Origin: Corynebacterium incognita
GTDB taxonomy: Bacteria > Actinomycetota > Actinomycetes > Mycobacteriales > Mycobacteriaceae
Assembly (NCBI RefSeq): GCF_014217255.1
Contig: NZ_CP059404.1
Span: 372,001-436,000 of the forward strand
Length of the DNA: 64,000 bases
Reading direction: 5' to 3'
Shown one piece after another: positions 17,868 through 27,402 of this stretch; position 1 is the first letter of the stretch, and each line of letters opens with the position of its first letter. The position numbers and the translations under genes are program-made. Under the pieces are notes generated by a model, which made no database searches, was not told the DNA's origin, and saw only the letters and a program-made list of their open reading frames with translations.

Positions 17868-19418
17868 CTAAATGCGACCGTTGAAAGCCTGCAGCGCGGA
17901 ATCTTCGCGCGTTCCGCCGCGGCCGTCGCCGTAGTCCGCATAGTCGTGAATCCAGCGGATGGTGGATACCCACTTCACGGCCTTATAACCGTGGTTGGAT
18001 TCGACGCGAGCACGAACGGGGGCGCCGAGGTAGCTCTCAATGTCGTGGTCATTGCGCTGCAGCGCCAGGATGGACTGCTCCTCTTCGGCGGTTTCTACGT
18101 CGAAGCAGGCGTAGAACGGCTCGCGCGGGCGGTTGTCGTACATCTTCTGTGCCAAGCCATAAGACTCGATCATGACGTAGTTGGCGCCTTCCGGGCGCGG
18201 GCCGAGCAGCCCCAGGACGTCGACAAGCGCGGGGCCGGACCAGCGCGAGGTGGCGGACCAACCCTGCATGCAGGTATGGGTGGCAATGAACGAGCGCTGC
18301 GGCAGCTTCTTCAGATCGTCCAAGGTGATGGTCTTTTCCACACCGTTGATGTCGTCGATGACGCGGATCGTGTAATCGGCGAAGTCGTTCTTGGCAAAGT
18401 CGGTCCACTCCGGGGACTCGTCCGCGGTCGGCGGCAGACCATTGGTCCAGTGCCAGTCGGAGAGGTCCTTGTCGGTGTAGACCTCCTGGGTCTTGGGCAC
18501 CGGGCGCATCCAGTTGAGGAAGATCTTGCGGCCAACCTCGGTGATGGCCACCAGAATTCGATGTGTGCGGGCGCGGTCGGACAGGGACCAGTAGGACAGC
18601 GCAATCCAAAGGACGAGGACCACTACGACGGTGGTCACCATGATGATGAAGGCCTGGGCGTAGCGAGTGGTCTCCACGTCGCCGAAGACCATGTGCACCA
18701 TGTTGTGTTCGCGGTGGACGAAGAAGACAAGGAAGACGTGGATGACGATGAATCCGGACATGAGCACCATGCCGATGAAGTGCAGGGAACGCGCGCCTTG
18801 GTGGCCGCCGAGGATCTTCACCAAGCGCGGGAACCGCACGCGCACGGCTGGGGCCATGGCCACGCCGGTGAGCATCATGAACGGGGCCAGGATGAAGATG
18901 ACGAAGGAATATGCCAACTGTTGCAGCGCGTCGTAGGGTGTGAAGTGCTCAATGCCTGGCACGCCGAAGCCCATGTAGATCTTGGCGGACTCCCATGCCT
19001 CGGCGAAGACATCCCAGCTGGTGGGGACAATGCGGCGCCACAGGCCGGTGGCGAACAGCAACACGACGTAGACGAGGCCGTTGAGCACCCAGAACATCAC
19101 TGTAGCGCCGTGCCAGTGGCGGGCGAGGCCAATATTTTCGCGGCCTGGGAGCGCCAGGACTGGGCTCACGGAGAGCTCATCCATCAATGAGGTATATACG
19201 CCACGCTCCTTGGGAAGCTCACGCTTAGTAAACTTCAGCCACTCCGAGCCGGGGGCGCAGTCATTGCGCCACCACAGCCGTGGCATGGAAGCGAGCATCT
19301 CCACGCCGGAGCGCAGGAGCATGCCGATGAGGATGAAGTTGATGAGGTGCGTGGCACGCAGCCAGAGCGGGAAGTCGGGGTTGTCGCCCATGGCGACAAC
19401 AAAGTCCATTGGTTGCAT
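17868..19418 (-). CDS. Cytochrome b561 / molybdopterin oxidoreductase fusion protein
   Basis: 516-aa fusion. The N-terminal half (about 1-285) has five hydrophobic helices with histidines suited to b-type haem ligation (THLINF His24, ARHWHG, SLHFIG His213, VIHVFLVFFVH), as in cytochrome b561/Ni-Fe hydrogenase b subunits. The C-terminal half (about 310-500) is a sulfite-oxidase/YedY-like Mo-cofactor domain; Cys383 in ATHTCMQGWSATSRWSG is the likely molybdenum ligand, followed by YNRPREPFYACFD-type cofactor contacts (DNRPREPFYA). It probably passes electrons between quinone and an oxidised substrate such as methionine sulfoxide or S/N-oxides; substrate unknown. There is no signal peptide ahead of the Mo domain, so topology sets its side. 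Confidence 0.85.
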   Translation of the reverse strand: MQPMDFVVAMGDNPDFPLWLRATHLINFILIGMLLRSGVEMLASMPRLWWRNDCAPGSEWLKFTKRELPKERGVYTSLMDELSVSPVLALPGRENIGLARHWHGATVMFWVLNGLVYVVLLFATGLWRRIVPTSWDVFAEAWESAKIYMGFGVPGIEHFTPYDALQQLAYSFVIFILAPFMMLTGVAMAPAVRVRFPRLVKILGGHQGARSLHFIGMVLMSGFIVIHVFLVFFVHREHNMVHMVFGDVETTRYAQAFIIMVTTVVVVLVLWIALSYWSLSDRARTHRILVAITEVGRKIFLNWMRPVPKTQEVYTDKDLSDWHWTNGLPPTADESPEWTDFAKNDFADYTIRVIDDINGVEKTITLDDLKKLPQRSFIATHTCMQGWSATSRWSGPALVDVLGLLGPRPEGANYVMIESYGLAQKMYDNRPREPFYACFDVETAEEEQSILALQRNDHDIESYLGAPVRARVESNHGYKAVKWVSTIRWIHDYADYGDGRGGTREDSALQAFNGRI

Positions 19419-19586
19419 TGTGGTGCCTCATTTCATGTGAGAACGAGCGTGTGTGAGCTAAAAGCGCTATACGAATTAGTATTCCCAATGGCACCCCGAT
19501 GTTCAATTTATTAACACGGGTTTTTCCTCACATTTTATGCCGGATGTACGAGAGGGACCCCACACGCTTGAGGCACACGGCATTTT

Positions 19587-20225
19587 CTACGAGTCCACGC
19601 CTTCGCTTTCCGACGCCTCGTCGGGCAACGTTCCATAGACAAATACGGCTGCCCACACAGCCATCGTTGCAATCAACGGCGCCATCGTGAACCCGAGGCC
19701 CGGCTCCAACGGCGGCACCAGCTCAATGCGCTGCCCCAGCTCAGCGGCGTGAAAATCTCGAGTTCCCCGGAACCCCGCCACCGCGGCGCCAGCCAGATAA
19801 AACGCAATGGATCCCACCCCGGCGCCGACTCCCGCACCCATGATGGCGCCTATCCCCGGGTCAGGTGTAGGGAATTTGTGAAAGAAACGCAACGACAACG
19901 GCAGTGCCAACACCGCGGTCCACGCGGCGAAGCTGAAATAAGAATCGGCGGCCGCAGTAGACAAAGAATCCAACTTTAGTCCGCCCTCGCTGACCACCCC
20001 CGCGACCATGGGGCGCCACCAGCCCCAGAGCGCACCGGCTACTGCAAAGACGGCAATCGATACGGCCACATACCCCGCGACATGTCCCACCACCGGACTG
20101 ATCCGGGGGAATCGGACAGACTTGGCCGACTTGGACGGCTTGGACGGCTCAGCCGCGACTAAGCCCGCCTCACTCGAGACCTGCGGGGCTGAGCGGGCGG
20201 GCTGTGAGGAAGAACTAGAACGCAC
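19587..20225 (-). CDS. Membrane protein, DUF2567-like
   Basis: 212-aa protein with a Ser/Pro/Lys-rich cytosolic N-terminus (SKPSKSAKSVRFPR) and four hydrophobic helices: VAGYVAVSIAVFAVAGALWG, a second near SFAAWTAVLALPLSL, a Gly-rich third (GAIMGAGVGAGVGSIAFYLAG) and a last one around MAPLIATMAVWAAVFVYG. The loop FHAAELGQRIELVPPLEPG resembles actinobacterial DUF2567 proteins, but I am not certain. GTG 20225 overlaps the end of the upstream lipoprotein gene by 11 nt, implying coupling. The frame extends further upstream only inside the lipoprotein gene. Confidence 0.6.
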   Translation of the reverse strand: MRSSSSSQPARSAPQVSSEAGLVAAEPSKPSKSAKSVRFPRISPVVGHVAGYVAVSIAVFAVAGALWGWWRPMVAGVVSEGGLKLDSLSTAAADSYFSFAAWTAVLALPLSLRFFHKFPTPDPGIGAIMGAGVGAGVGSIAFYLAGAAVAGFRGTRDFHAAELGQRIELVPPLEPGLGFTMAPLIATMAVWAAVFVYGTLPDEASESEGVDS

Positions 20226-21009
20226 AGAAGGTCCAGGCACCGTTTTCCTTGAGGTACTGCTGCACCTTGGTGTCATCACCGTTGGCGGTGGAAACAGTCA
20301 CCACCGCGGAAGCCTTGTTGCCGTTGACCTTGATGTCCTTGATGGACTTGACGCCGTTGTCGCCAATCATGGTCTCAGCTGGCATATCCAAGACAGGGTC
20401 CTGCATGCCACCAACGTCCATTGCGGCCTTACCGCCCTGCTGATCCACCACGGATTTGCAGGTGTGGTCTGGTATGTAGGTCACCAAGTCGCGCACCGTC
20501 TTGGTCTGGTACAGACCGTTCACCAAAGCCTTGATTTCTTTCTTGGTGGCAGCGTCAGCACCCTTACCGTCAGCAACCTCAGTCAGATCCGCCTGTGTCG
20601 GCGTTGGCTGGCTCAGCTGCTCCTCCAGCTGCTCATCGCCGGCGGCGGCCCCACCTGCAGCGCCTGCCCCTCCAGCACTGTTGCCACCGTCGGAAGACTT
20701 ATCGGAGCCGGATTTGTCGGAACCGGACTTATCGGAACCTTCCTTAGCCTCAACCTTTTTACCATCATCTTTGTCAGAATCGGACTTCTTGTTGGAGTCC
20801 TTCTTCTTGGAGGTCTCCGTCTCCGAGGCACTCTCCTTGGCATCCTCGTCGTCCGCAGAGGTAGTGCTCTTGGATGCACCAGAGACCGAAGGGGTTGCTT
20901 CTGCACCCTCCGGGGCCTCTTCAGATTGTGGCCCACAGGCTGTCAATGCCAGTGGAAGCACCAGCAGCGCGGCCATGCAAGTCTTCGAAAGGGTTCTCGG
21001 CTGTGTCAT
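20215..21009 (-). CDS. Secreted lipoprotein with acidic Ser/Lys/Asp linker
   Basis: 264-aa lipoprotein. Signal peptide ends in the lipobox LALTAC (Cys about 25), so Lgt and LspA should process it. A long low-complexity stretch (about residues 30-130) is rich in Ser, Asp, Lys and Glu and includes the tandem GSDKSGSDKS; it likely spans the cell wall. The C-terminal globular domain (ALVNGLYQTKTVRDLVTYIP ... ENGAWTFCAF) has two cysteines that may form a disulfide and resembles small NTF2-like or DUF4878-type folds, without certainty. ATG 21009 has AGGAG 5 nt upstream. Confidence 0.75.
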   Translation of the reverse strand: MTQPRTLSKTCMAALLVLPLALTACGPQSEEAPEGAEATPSVSGASKSTTSADDEDAKESASETETSKKKDSNKKSDSDKDDGKKVEAKEGSDKSGSDKSGSDKSSDGGNSAGGAGAAGGAAAGDEQLEEQLSQPTPTQADLTEVADGKGADAATKKEIKALVNGLYQTKTVRDLVTYIPDHTCKSVVDQQGGKAAMDVGGMQDPVLDMPAETMIGDNGVKSIKDIKVNGNKASAVVTVSTANGDDTKVQQYLKENGAWTFCAF

Positions 21010-21197
21010 CAAGGCTCCTGTCGCGTTAGCCACCTCGGGCGAAGTTCACCCGCAGGCTTGTCGTTATAACAGCATGACGATCCTATCAGGTGGGAGGTTC
21101 CCACAAGATAAATGAGTCCTTGTAAAAAGCTGTGAGGTATAGCGCTGCGCTCCCCCGCTCCATTCTGTGTCTGCCCGTCACGCTAGACTCTGAGCTT

Positions 21198-21794
21198 GTG
21201 CAACTAAGTCGCCCCTCGATTATCTCCGCCGCACTCGATATCCTCGATCGCTACGGCCTCGCGGATATGACCATGCGTCGTGTCGCCACTTCGTTGTCGG
21301 TTGCGCCCGGCGCACTGTATTGGCATGTGGCCAATAAACAGGCACTCATTCACGCCATCGCCGAGGAGATCGTCCGCCCGCTCGTCCCGGGCGATGGCGA
21401 CAATACCTCCGACTTTGCCTCTCCAGAAGATTTTGCCGCAGCCTTACACCGCACGCTGCTGGCGCACCGGGATGGCGCCGAGGTGGTATCCGCCGCCCTA
21501 GCCCAGCCGGGGTCCGAGCTGTTGTCGGCTTTGCTTGCAGATCTCCGCGCACTCCTCACTTCTGTCTCTACGTCACCTCACGCCTCCGACGAGCGTGAAG
21601 CCGACGTGGCTGCCGAGACAGTCGTGCATTTCATTCTGGGAGCCACGATGCTTGAACAATCCCGCACGCAGTTCGCCGCGGCAACGGCTCTTGGCGATTC
21701 CGACGCAGCCCCCGCCGACGCGGCGCCTGGGTCACACTCCATCATTACTGAAGGCGTGGCGATGATCCTCCGCGGCTTCAATAGTCCCGAGTAG
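21198..21794 (+). CDS. TetR-family transcriptional regulator
   Basis: 198-aa regulator. The N-terminal helix-turn-helix is typical: IISAALDILDRYGLADMTMR followed by RRVATSLSVAPGALYWHVAN and the KQALIHAIAEEI helix. The C-terminal ligand-binding domain resembles the TetR_C class. GTG 21198 is preceded 8 nt upstream by TAGACT (21184-21189), giving a leaderless start; the frame continues upstream without a plausible initiation site. It lies 122 bp before glgX on the same strand, but control of glgX is unproven. Confidence 0.85.
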   Translation: MQLSRPSIISAALDILDRYGLADMTMRRVATSLSVAPGALYWHVANKQALIHAIAEEIVRPLVPGDGDNTSDFASPEDFAAALHRTLLAHRDGAEVVSAALAQPGSELLSALLADLRALLTSVSTSPHASDEREADVAAETVVHFILGATMLEQSRTQFAAATALGDSDAAPADAAPGSHSIITEGVAMILRGFNSPE

Positions 21795-21916
21795 ATTACC
21801 AGTGCCCACCGCGCGAGACAGGCGTTCTCTGCACGAGCGCCCCGGGGCCAGGGAGAAATTCTCACCGAATCTTCTTGCGCGGTGAGATGTCCAGGTTTTC
21901 ACTAAGCTGTCTAGCT

Positions 21917-24121
21917 ATGAGCCCTGAACTTCATCCTGAGTCCGCACAGCCTGCATCCTCCTCCGATCGACCGCGTCGAGTATGGCCGGGCAAGCCTTAT
22001 CCGCTTGGTTCGCACTACGACGGCTCCGGCACCAACTTCGCCATCTTCTCTGATGTGGCGGAAAAAGTTGAGCTGTGCCTCATCAACCGCCACGGCGAAG
22101 AAGAACGCATTGAGCTTACCGAAGTTCACGCTCACGTCTGGCACTGCTACCTCCCCGAAGTTGGTCCGCGCCAGCGCTACGGCTACCGAGTCCACGGCCC
22201 CTACGATCCGGCGCAGGGCCTGCGCTGCGATCCCAACAAGATCCTCGTCGATCCCTACGCCCGCATCTTCGACGGCGATTTCGATGGACACGCCTCCACG
22301 TACTCTTACGACATCAACGCCGACGAACCCGGTACCGGCCGCAACGAGGAGGACTCGCTCGGCCACACGATGCTGTCTGTCGTGGTCAACCCTTACTTCG
22401 ACTGGCAACGCGACCGTCGCCCGCACACCCCGGACAACGAAACGGTTATCTACGAGGCCCACGTTAAGGGCATGACCATGACCCACCCCGGGGTTCCGGA
22501 GGAGCTGCGCGGCACCTACGCCGGCATGGCGCACCCGGTCATCATCGACTACTTCAAAGATCTGGGCGTCACCGCAGTGGAGCTGCTGCCGGTCCACCAG
22601 TTCTTGCAGGACTTCCGTCTGCAGGAACTGGGGCTGCGTAACTACTGGGGCTACAACACCTTCGGCTTCTTCGCGCCGCACCGCGACTACGCCGCGGCCA
22701 CCCACACGGGCGACGCCGTCAACGAGTTCAAGGCTATGGTGCGCGCCTACCATGCCGCGGGTATCGAAATCATCCTGGATGTGGTGTACAACCACACCGC
22801 CGAAGGTAACCACATGGGACCAACGTTCGCCTTCCGCGGCATCGATAACGGCGCGTACTACCGCTTGGTCGATGACGAGCCGATGCACTACATGGACTAC
22901 ACGGGCACGGGCAACTCGCTGAACGTGCGCCACCCGCACTCCCTGCAGCTCATCATGGACTCGCTGCGCTACTGGGTGACGGAGATGCGCGTGGACGGTT
23001 TCCGCTTCGACCTCGCGTCCACGCTGGCGCGCGAGCTCGACGACGTCGATAAGCTCGCCACCTTCTTCGACCTCGTACAGCAGGACCCGGTGGTCAGCCA
23101 GGTCAAGCTCATCGCCGAGCCGTGGGACGTCGGACACAATGGTTACCAGGTGGGTAACTTCCCGCCGATCTGGATGGAGTGGAACGGCAAGTACCGCGAC
23201 ACGGTTCGCGACTTCTGGCGCGGCGAGCCCGCCACCCTGGGCGAGTTCGCCTCCCGCCTCACCGGCTCCTCGGATCTTTATGCCAACAACGACCGCCGCC
23301 CCACTGCCTCGGTCAACTTCATCACCGCCCACGATGGCTTCACTCTGGCCGACCTGGTGAGCTACAACGACAAGCACAACGAGGCCAACGGCGAGGACAA
23401 CCGCGACGGTGAGTCCTTCAACCGCTCCTGGAACCACGGCGAGGAAGGTCCGACGGACAACGAAGATATTCTCAAGCTGCGTTTCCGCCAGCAGCGCAAC
23501 TTCCTCACCACCTTGCTGCTGTCCCAGGGCACCCCGATGATCGCGCACGGCGACGAGTTCGGGCGCACCCAGGGCGGTAACAATAACGTCTACTGCCAGG
23601 ACAATGAGATTGCGTGGATGGACTGGAGCCTGCTGGAGAAGAACCCTTCGTTGCACGGCTTTACCAAGCGCCTCATCAACATCCGCCACCGGCATCCGGT
23701 ATTCCGCCGCGAGCGCTTCCTTGCCGGTGGCCCGCTGGGGTCCGATGTCCGCGATCGTGACATCGCCTGGCTGGTCCCGTCCGGCAAACTGATGACCCAG
23801 GACAACTGGGACGACGACTTCGGCAAGTCCTTGATGGTCTACCTCAACGGCAACGCCATCACCGAGGTCAACGAGCGCGGCGAGGAGATCCGCGACGACT
23901 CGTTCATCATGATGTTCAACGCGCACAGCGAAGGCATCGAATTCACGTTGCCCACCAAGGATCTGGGCAAGCGTTGGAAGCTGCTCATCGATACCGCGGA
24001 CAAGGACGGCTACCCCACCGAGGAAACCTTTATTGACGCGGCGGGTACCATTACTGTTCCAGGACGCACCACCATGGTGCTCAAGCAGGTAGAGCCGCCG
24101 GAGTTCGATGACGCGGCTTAA
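21917..24121 (+). CDS. glgX: Glycogen debranching enzyme GlgX (isoamylase type)
   Basis: 734-aa GH13 debranching enzyme that hydrolyses alpha-1,6 branches of phosphorylase-trimmed glycogen. An N-terminal CBM48 domain (GTNFAIFSDVAEKVELCLIN) precedes the barrel with DVVYNHTAEGNHMGP (region I), the nucleophile region VDGFRFDLASTLAR, the acid/base IAEPWDVG, and region IV FITAHDGFTLADLV. The ATG at 21917 sits 8 nt after TAAGCT (21903-21908), so the mRNA is probably leaderless and the upstream 14 in-frame codons are not translated. Confidence 0.96.
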   Translation: MSPELHPESAQPASSSDRPRRVWPGKPYPLGSHYDGSGTNFAIFSDVAEKVELCLINRHGEEERIELTEVHAHVWHCYLPEVGPRQRYGYRVHGPYDPAQGLRCDPNKILVDPYARIFDGDFDGHASTYSYDINADEPGTGRNEEDSLGHTMLSVVVNPYFDWQRDRRPHTPDNETVIYEAHVKGMTMTHPGVPEELRGTYAGMAHPVIIDYFKDLGVTAVELLPVHQFLQDFRLQELGLRNYWGYNTFGFFAPHRDYAAATHTGDAVNEFKAMVRAYHAAGIEIILDVVYNHTAEGNHMGPTFAFRGIDNGAYYRLVDDEPMHYMDYTGTGNSLNVRHPHSLQLIMDSLRYWVTEMRVDGFRFDLASTLARELDDVDKLATFFDLVQQDPVVSQVKLIAEPWDVGHNGYQVGNFPPIWMEWNGKYRDTVRDFWRGEPATLGEFASRLTGSSDLYANNDRRPTASVNFITAHDGFTLADLVSYNDKHNEANGEDNRDGESFNRSWNHGEEGPTDNEDILKLRFRQQRNFLTTLLLSQGTPMIAHGDEFGRTQGGNNNVYCQDNEIAWMDWSLLEKNPSLHGFTKRLINIRHRHPVFRRERFLAGGPLGSDVRDRDIAWLVPSGKLMTQDNWDDDFGKSLMVYLNGNAITEVNERGEEIRDDSFIMMFNAHSEGIEFTLPTKDLGKRWKLLIDTADKDGYPTEETFIDAAGTITVPGRTTMVLKQVEPPEFDDAA

Positions 24122-24154
24122 GTAACGTCGGATCGACGTAGGAAAGGGTTGTTG

Positions 24155-25558
24155 GTGAACGCAAACGCTATGCAGGTTTCGGTGACTGCAACGGAGGTCA
24201 CCATCACCCCTTCCTTCCTCGGCGCCTCCCTCGGCAACGCCGCTACCAGCCCCATCCCGGTGGCGGACATCACCGACATTGAGGTGGTGCACCCCACCGC
24301 AACGTTGCCGGGTTCCTTGCGCGTGCTGCGTGGCGGCGCCCCAGCGATCACCATCCCCCTAGCGCCTTCGCGCAGCGTTGACTCGGAGCTTCTCGACGCC
24401 CTGGAGGCCGCCCGCGCAGGAGAGCTCACCCACGACTTCGGCGCGGCGCCCACAGCAATTCCATCCACGGCGCCAGATGCGAGTACTCCAGTGACGGGAC
24501 TGAATTTCGTGGCCGTCGACGTGGAAACCGCCAACGACAACTGGGGCTCGGTGTGCCAGATCGGCGCCGTGCGTTTCGTCGCCGGGATCGAGACCGAACA
24601 CCGCACGTGGTTGTGCCGCCCGCCGGCCGGGCTGGATAGTTTCGCCCCGCACAACGTGTCCATCCACGGCATCACCGCCGCAGACGTGGCTTCGGCACCG
24701 GAGTTCGCTACGGCTTTCGCTGAGTTCCGCGACTTCGTGGGCGCGGACGCCCTGGTTGCCCACAACGCTAAATTCGACGCCTCCGCGTTGCGCTACGCCG
24801 CACGCGCCGCCGGAGCCGAGGTGCCGACGTGGACGTTTATCTGCACCCTCGCCCTGGCCCGCGAGGCCTCCCGCAGCGGCGTACTGTCCACCCGCAACCA
24901 CCGCCTCCCGACCGTAGCGCAGGCACTGGGCTTTTCGCTTGATAGCCACCACGACGCCGGTGCTGACGCCCGCGCGGCGGGAATCATCGCGGCACAACTC
25001 GCCCGCGTGCACGGCGTCGAAGGAAGCGCTAGCGAATTGTGCACCTCCAGAGGTTTCCATACCTCGACCATGTCTTCCGATAGCGTCGTTCCCATCTTGG
25101 CCATCTACGGAGAATCCGCAGTCTCCCGCGGTGCGACCCGCGCCAAGAAGACTGGCGAGCAGACGCAGACTAAGCAAAATAAGGCCGGGCAGAATAAGGC
25201 CGGGCAGAAGCCCGGCGCCGCTGCGCCGTGGCAGGCGGTGGCGACTCCGGATGCCGTCCCCGTGACGAACGAAGGCGCGGATCCAAACAACCCGCTGTTC
25301 GGGCACAATGTCACCCTCACCGGGGATTTTGAGCCCTACGACAAGGGACAGCTGTGGGATCTCATCGCTTCCCGCGGCGCTACGGTGGGCAAGAACGTCA
25401 CCAAGAAGACCACCGTCTTGGTCACCGGCACGTGGGCTACGAAGACGTCCAAGGAAAAGCGCGCCGAGGAGCTGCGAGACAAGGGACAAGAGATCCAGAT
25501 CTGGCCCGCAGCGCAGCTCTACTCCGCTGTGGGCTTGGACGAGCAGCCGCCGTTCTAG
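24155..25558 (+). CDS. DnaQ-like DEDDh 3'-5' exonuclease with C-terminal BRCT domain
   Basis: 467-aa three-part protein. Residues about 1-110 form an actinobacterial N-terminal domain (VSVTATEVTITPSFLG). Residues about 115-290 are a DEDDh exonuclease: FVAVDVETANDNWGSVCQIG (Asp-Glu), VAHNAKFDASALRYAA (Asp), and the H-x4-D motif in HHDAGADARAA. A Lys/Gln-rich linker with repeated KAGQ leads to a BRCT domain (NVTLTGDFEPYDKGQLWDLI, then KTTVLVTGTWATKTSKEKRA). It is DNA Pol III epsilon-like and may serve in proofreading or repair. Start GTG at 24155 with AGGAAAGG 7 nt upstream; ATG 24170 is the alternative. Confidence 0.85.
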   Translation: MNANAMQVSVTATEVTITPSFLGASLGNAATSPIPVADITDIEVVHPTATLPGSLRVLRGGAPAITIPLAPSRSVDSELLDALEAARAGELTHDFGAAPTAIPSTAPDASTPVTGLNFVAVDVETANDNWGSVCQIGAVRFVAGIETEHRTWLCRPPAGLDSFAPHNVSIHGITAADVASAPEFATAFAEFRDFVGADALVAHNAKFDASALRYAARAAGAEVPTWTFICTLALAREASRSGVLSTRNHRLPTVAQALGFSLDSHHDAGADARAAGIIAAQLARVHGVEGSASELCTSRGFHTSTMSSDSVVPILAIYGESAVSRGATRAKKTGEQTQTKQNKAGQNKAGQKPGAAAPWQAVATPDAVPVTNEGADPNNPLFGHNVTLTGDFEPYDKGQLWDLIASRGATVGKNVTKKTTVLVTGTWATKTSKEKRAEELRDKGQEIQIWPAAQLYSAVGLDEQPPF

Positions 25559-25657
25559 TTCTCTCCCCGTTGCGGCGGGCACCAACCTTCTCTGCAGCTA
25601 TGCTTTCCTGCTTGCTGACAAGGAACCGAACCGGGGTAAGTGAGAGTCCAATGAGAT

Positions 25658-26332
25658 ATGACTCTCGCGCTCAGTACCCCCACTCTCAGCTCGCCTGTTC
25701 TTGCCCCACCTGCTCAAGGCTCCCCTGCGCGTGCAGCTGCCTCGGGGCGGTGGCTTGCCACAAGCCTCCTGGAACTGCAGCTGCGGCCAGCCAACGCTGC
25801 CGCCCCCGGGGAGGCAACGCTAGGACGACCATCACGAGAGTTGGCGGCGCTGCCGCTCAGCCGCCACTGGATGGCAGGTCTCGTGCACCGCGGGCAACCT
25901 GTGTCGTTTGATGCCTTGGACCATGCAGGGCTCAGCATCCGGCAGGCATGGGACGCCGCGGCTGCCAACCACATCGCTAACGCCCGGAGGCGCCGGCGGG
26001 ACCATTGGTTGTTGAGCCGCCCCGCGTCGTGGGTGTTGGGAGCAGGCTGCCCCGTTGGGGTTCAGCTGTTGCCGCGCGGTGGGGCGGCAACCGGGTGGCT
26101 CGCGCACCCTCTTACCGCTGACATCGTACTGCGGTGTGCCGTGAACCTTACTGGTTCCGAGAATCCAGTTTTTCTCGCACCGGCACCCGGGGTGCTCCTC
26201 GCGCTCCCTGACGATTCCGCTATCAATGCGTCGCGCTGGGCACGCGTTGCGGCACGACAATTCCGCGCAGGGTACCCACCATTGAGCGCAACCCCGCTAC
26301 TATTGGACAACGGATTTGTTCGTAACCTTTAA
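25658..26332 (+). CDS. Hypothetical protein, unrecognised
   Basis: 224-aa protein, Ala/Arg/Leu-rich, without signal peptide or membrane helices. Blocks that look conserved-like include LSIRQAWDAAAANHIANA, the Arg-rich RRRRRDHWLLSRPASWVLG, and NPVFLAPAPGVLLALPDD. I do not recognise a family, although the last block resembles proteins whose C-terminal domain reports a small structural hairpin. ATG at 25658 has no ribosome-binding site; a TAAGTG sequence about 20 nt upstream is an imperfect -10. It stands alone between the exonuclease and the alarmone synthetase genes. Confidence 0.55.
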   Translation: MTLALSTPTLSSPVLAPPAQGSPARAAASGRWLATSLLELQLRPANAAAPGEATLGRPSRELAALPLSRHWMAGLVHRGQPVSFDALDHAGLSIRQAWDAAAANHIANARRRRRDHWLLSRPASWVLGAGCPVGVQLLPRGGAATGWLAHPLTADIVLRCAVNLTGSENPVFLAPAPGVLLALPDDSAINASRWARVAARQFRAGYPPLSATPLLLDNGFVRNL

Positions 26333-26392
26333 CCCGCGCGCTACTGGTTAGCGCCGCATACATTGTCGTCTCACTGCGAAAGGAGGCACCCC

Positions 26393-27394
26393 ATGGCCGG
26401 TTCCCCCATGGCAAAGTTGAGCAACCGCTACCACGAATGGGTGCGCACCTACCCGGATGCGGCGACGACTTTTGGCGACGAAATCGAGGACCTTCTCAAT
26501 GACGCCGGCGTGATCTTTGACCGCGTAGCTTCGCGGGTCAAAGGCTGGCCCTCGTATAAGGCCAAGGCGAAGAAGCGCCGCCCGAACGGCGAGCCGATGT
26601 ACCCCGATCCGTGGAATGACATCAACGATCTGATCGGCGTGCGCATTACGGTGTTCCACTCCACGGATATTCCGCAGGCCATCGAGGTTCTGGGCGAGTC
26701 CTTTGACGTCGTGCGATCCGTGGACAAGGCGGCTGAGACTCGTATTTCCGGCGGCTTCGGCTACGGCTCGCACCACCTGGTGCTGCGCGTTACCGAGGCT
26801 ATTGAAGAGCTGCACGATTTCACGGGCATGACCTTCGAGGTTCAGATCCGCACCGTCCTGCAGCACGCCTGGGCGGAATTCGAGCATGATATCCGCTACA
26901 AACAGGGCGGCAACCCGCTAGACCCCCAGGTGGATCGTTTGTTCACCCTGGCCGCCGGCCTCATCGAACTCGCGGATCAGCAATTCGATGAGATCGCCGC
27001 TCTCAAGGACCCGCACACGGACGCGGGTTCGGATGTCACCTTGACCGCCGAGACCCTTCCGGGCGTGCTCGCCGTGTCGCTCGGGGATCGCTTCCCGCGC
27101 TCCCGCGTGGAGCATCACCGGTGGCTCATGGAGCTTCTCGACGCCCACGGCGTCACCACCATGAGCCAGCTCGAGGAGCTGCTGGACGAAGGTGCCATCG
27201 CCTTCGTGCACGGCGCGATGAGTTACCGCTTCCGCCCCGGCCAAGTCCGCCTCATCGACGACCTGCTCTTGTGCAAGTTCGGCAAAAAGCACATTGAACT
27301 GACTGGGGATTCCGGCGACCGCGCGGACCGTCCAAGACGGCTCAAGAAGCGCCTGATAATGATGCAGGATCACCGGAAGTCCGGGAATTCCTAG
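26393..27394 (+). CDS. Small alarmone synthetase (RelA/SpoT synthetase domain)
   Basis: 333-aa protein containing a RelA/SpoT nucleotidyltransferase domain without an HD hydrolase domain: NDINDLIGVRITVFHSTD, SGGFGYGSHHLVLRV (synthetase loop) and the catalytic-Glu segment FEVQIRTVLQHAWAEFEHD. A C-terminal extension of about 120 residues (EHHRWLMELLDAHG...) is typical of the corynebacterial RelS/RelP group and may aid oligomerisation. It makes (p)ppGpp or pGpp from GTP/GDP/GMP and ATP. ATG 26393 follows an excellent AAAGGAGG 6 nt upstream, which rules out the earlier in-frame ATG at 26363. Confidence 0.88.
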   Translation: MAGSPMAKLSNRYHEWVRTYPDAATTFGDEIEDLLNDAGVIFDRVASRVKGWPSYKAKAKKRRPNGEPMYPDPWNDINDLIGVRITVFHSTDIPQAIEVLGESFDVVRSVDKAAETRISGGFGYGSHHLVLRVTEAIEELHDFTGMTFEVQIRTVLQHAWAEFEHDIRYKQGGNPLDPQVDRLFTLAAGLIELADQQFDEIAALKDPHTDAGSDVTLTAETLPGVLAVSLGDRFPRSRVEHHRWLMELLDAHGVTTMSQLEELLDEGAIAFVHGAMSYRFRPGQVRLIDDLLLCKFGKKHIELTGDSGDRADRPRRLKKRLIMMQDHRKSGNS

Positions 27395-27402
27395 CGACCC
27401 CG

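Noticed and set aside
17568..19190. 540-aa plus-strand frame over the b561/Mo gene
   Set aside because: Shadow of the fusion oxidoreductase, which has clear haem and Mo motifs on the minus strand.
21911..24292. 793-aa open frame on the minus strand
   Set aside because: Exact antisense of glgX; the His/Val-rich, repetitive composition is typical of a high-GC shadow frame.
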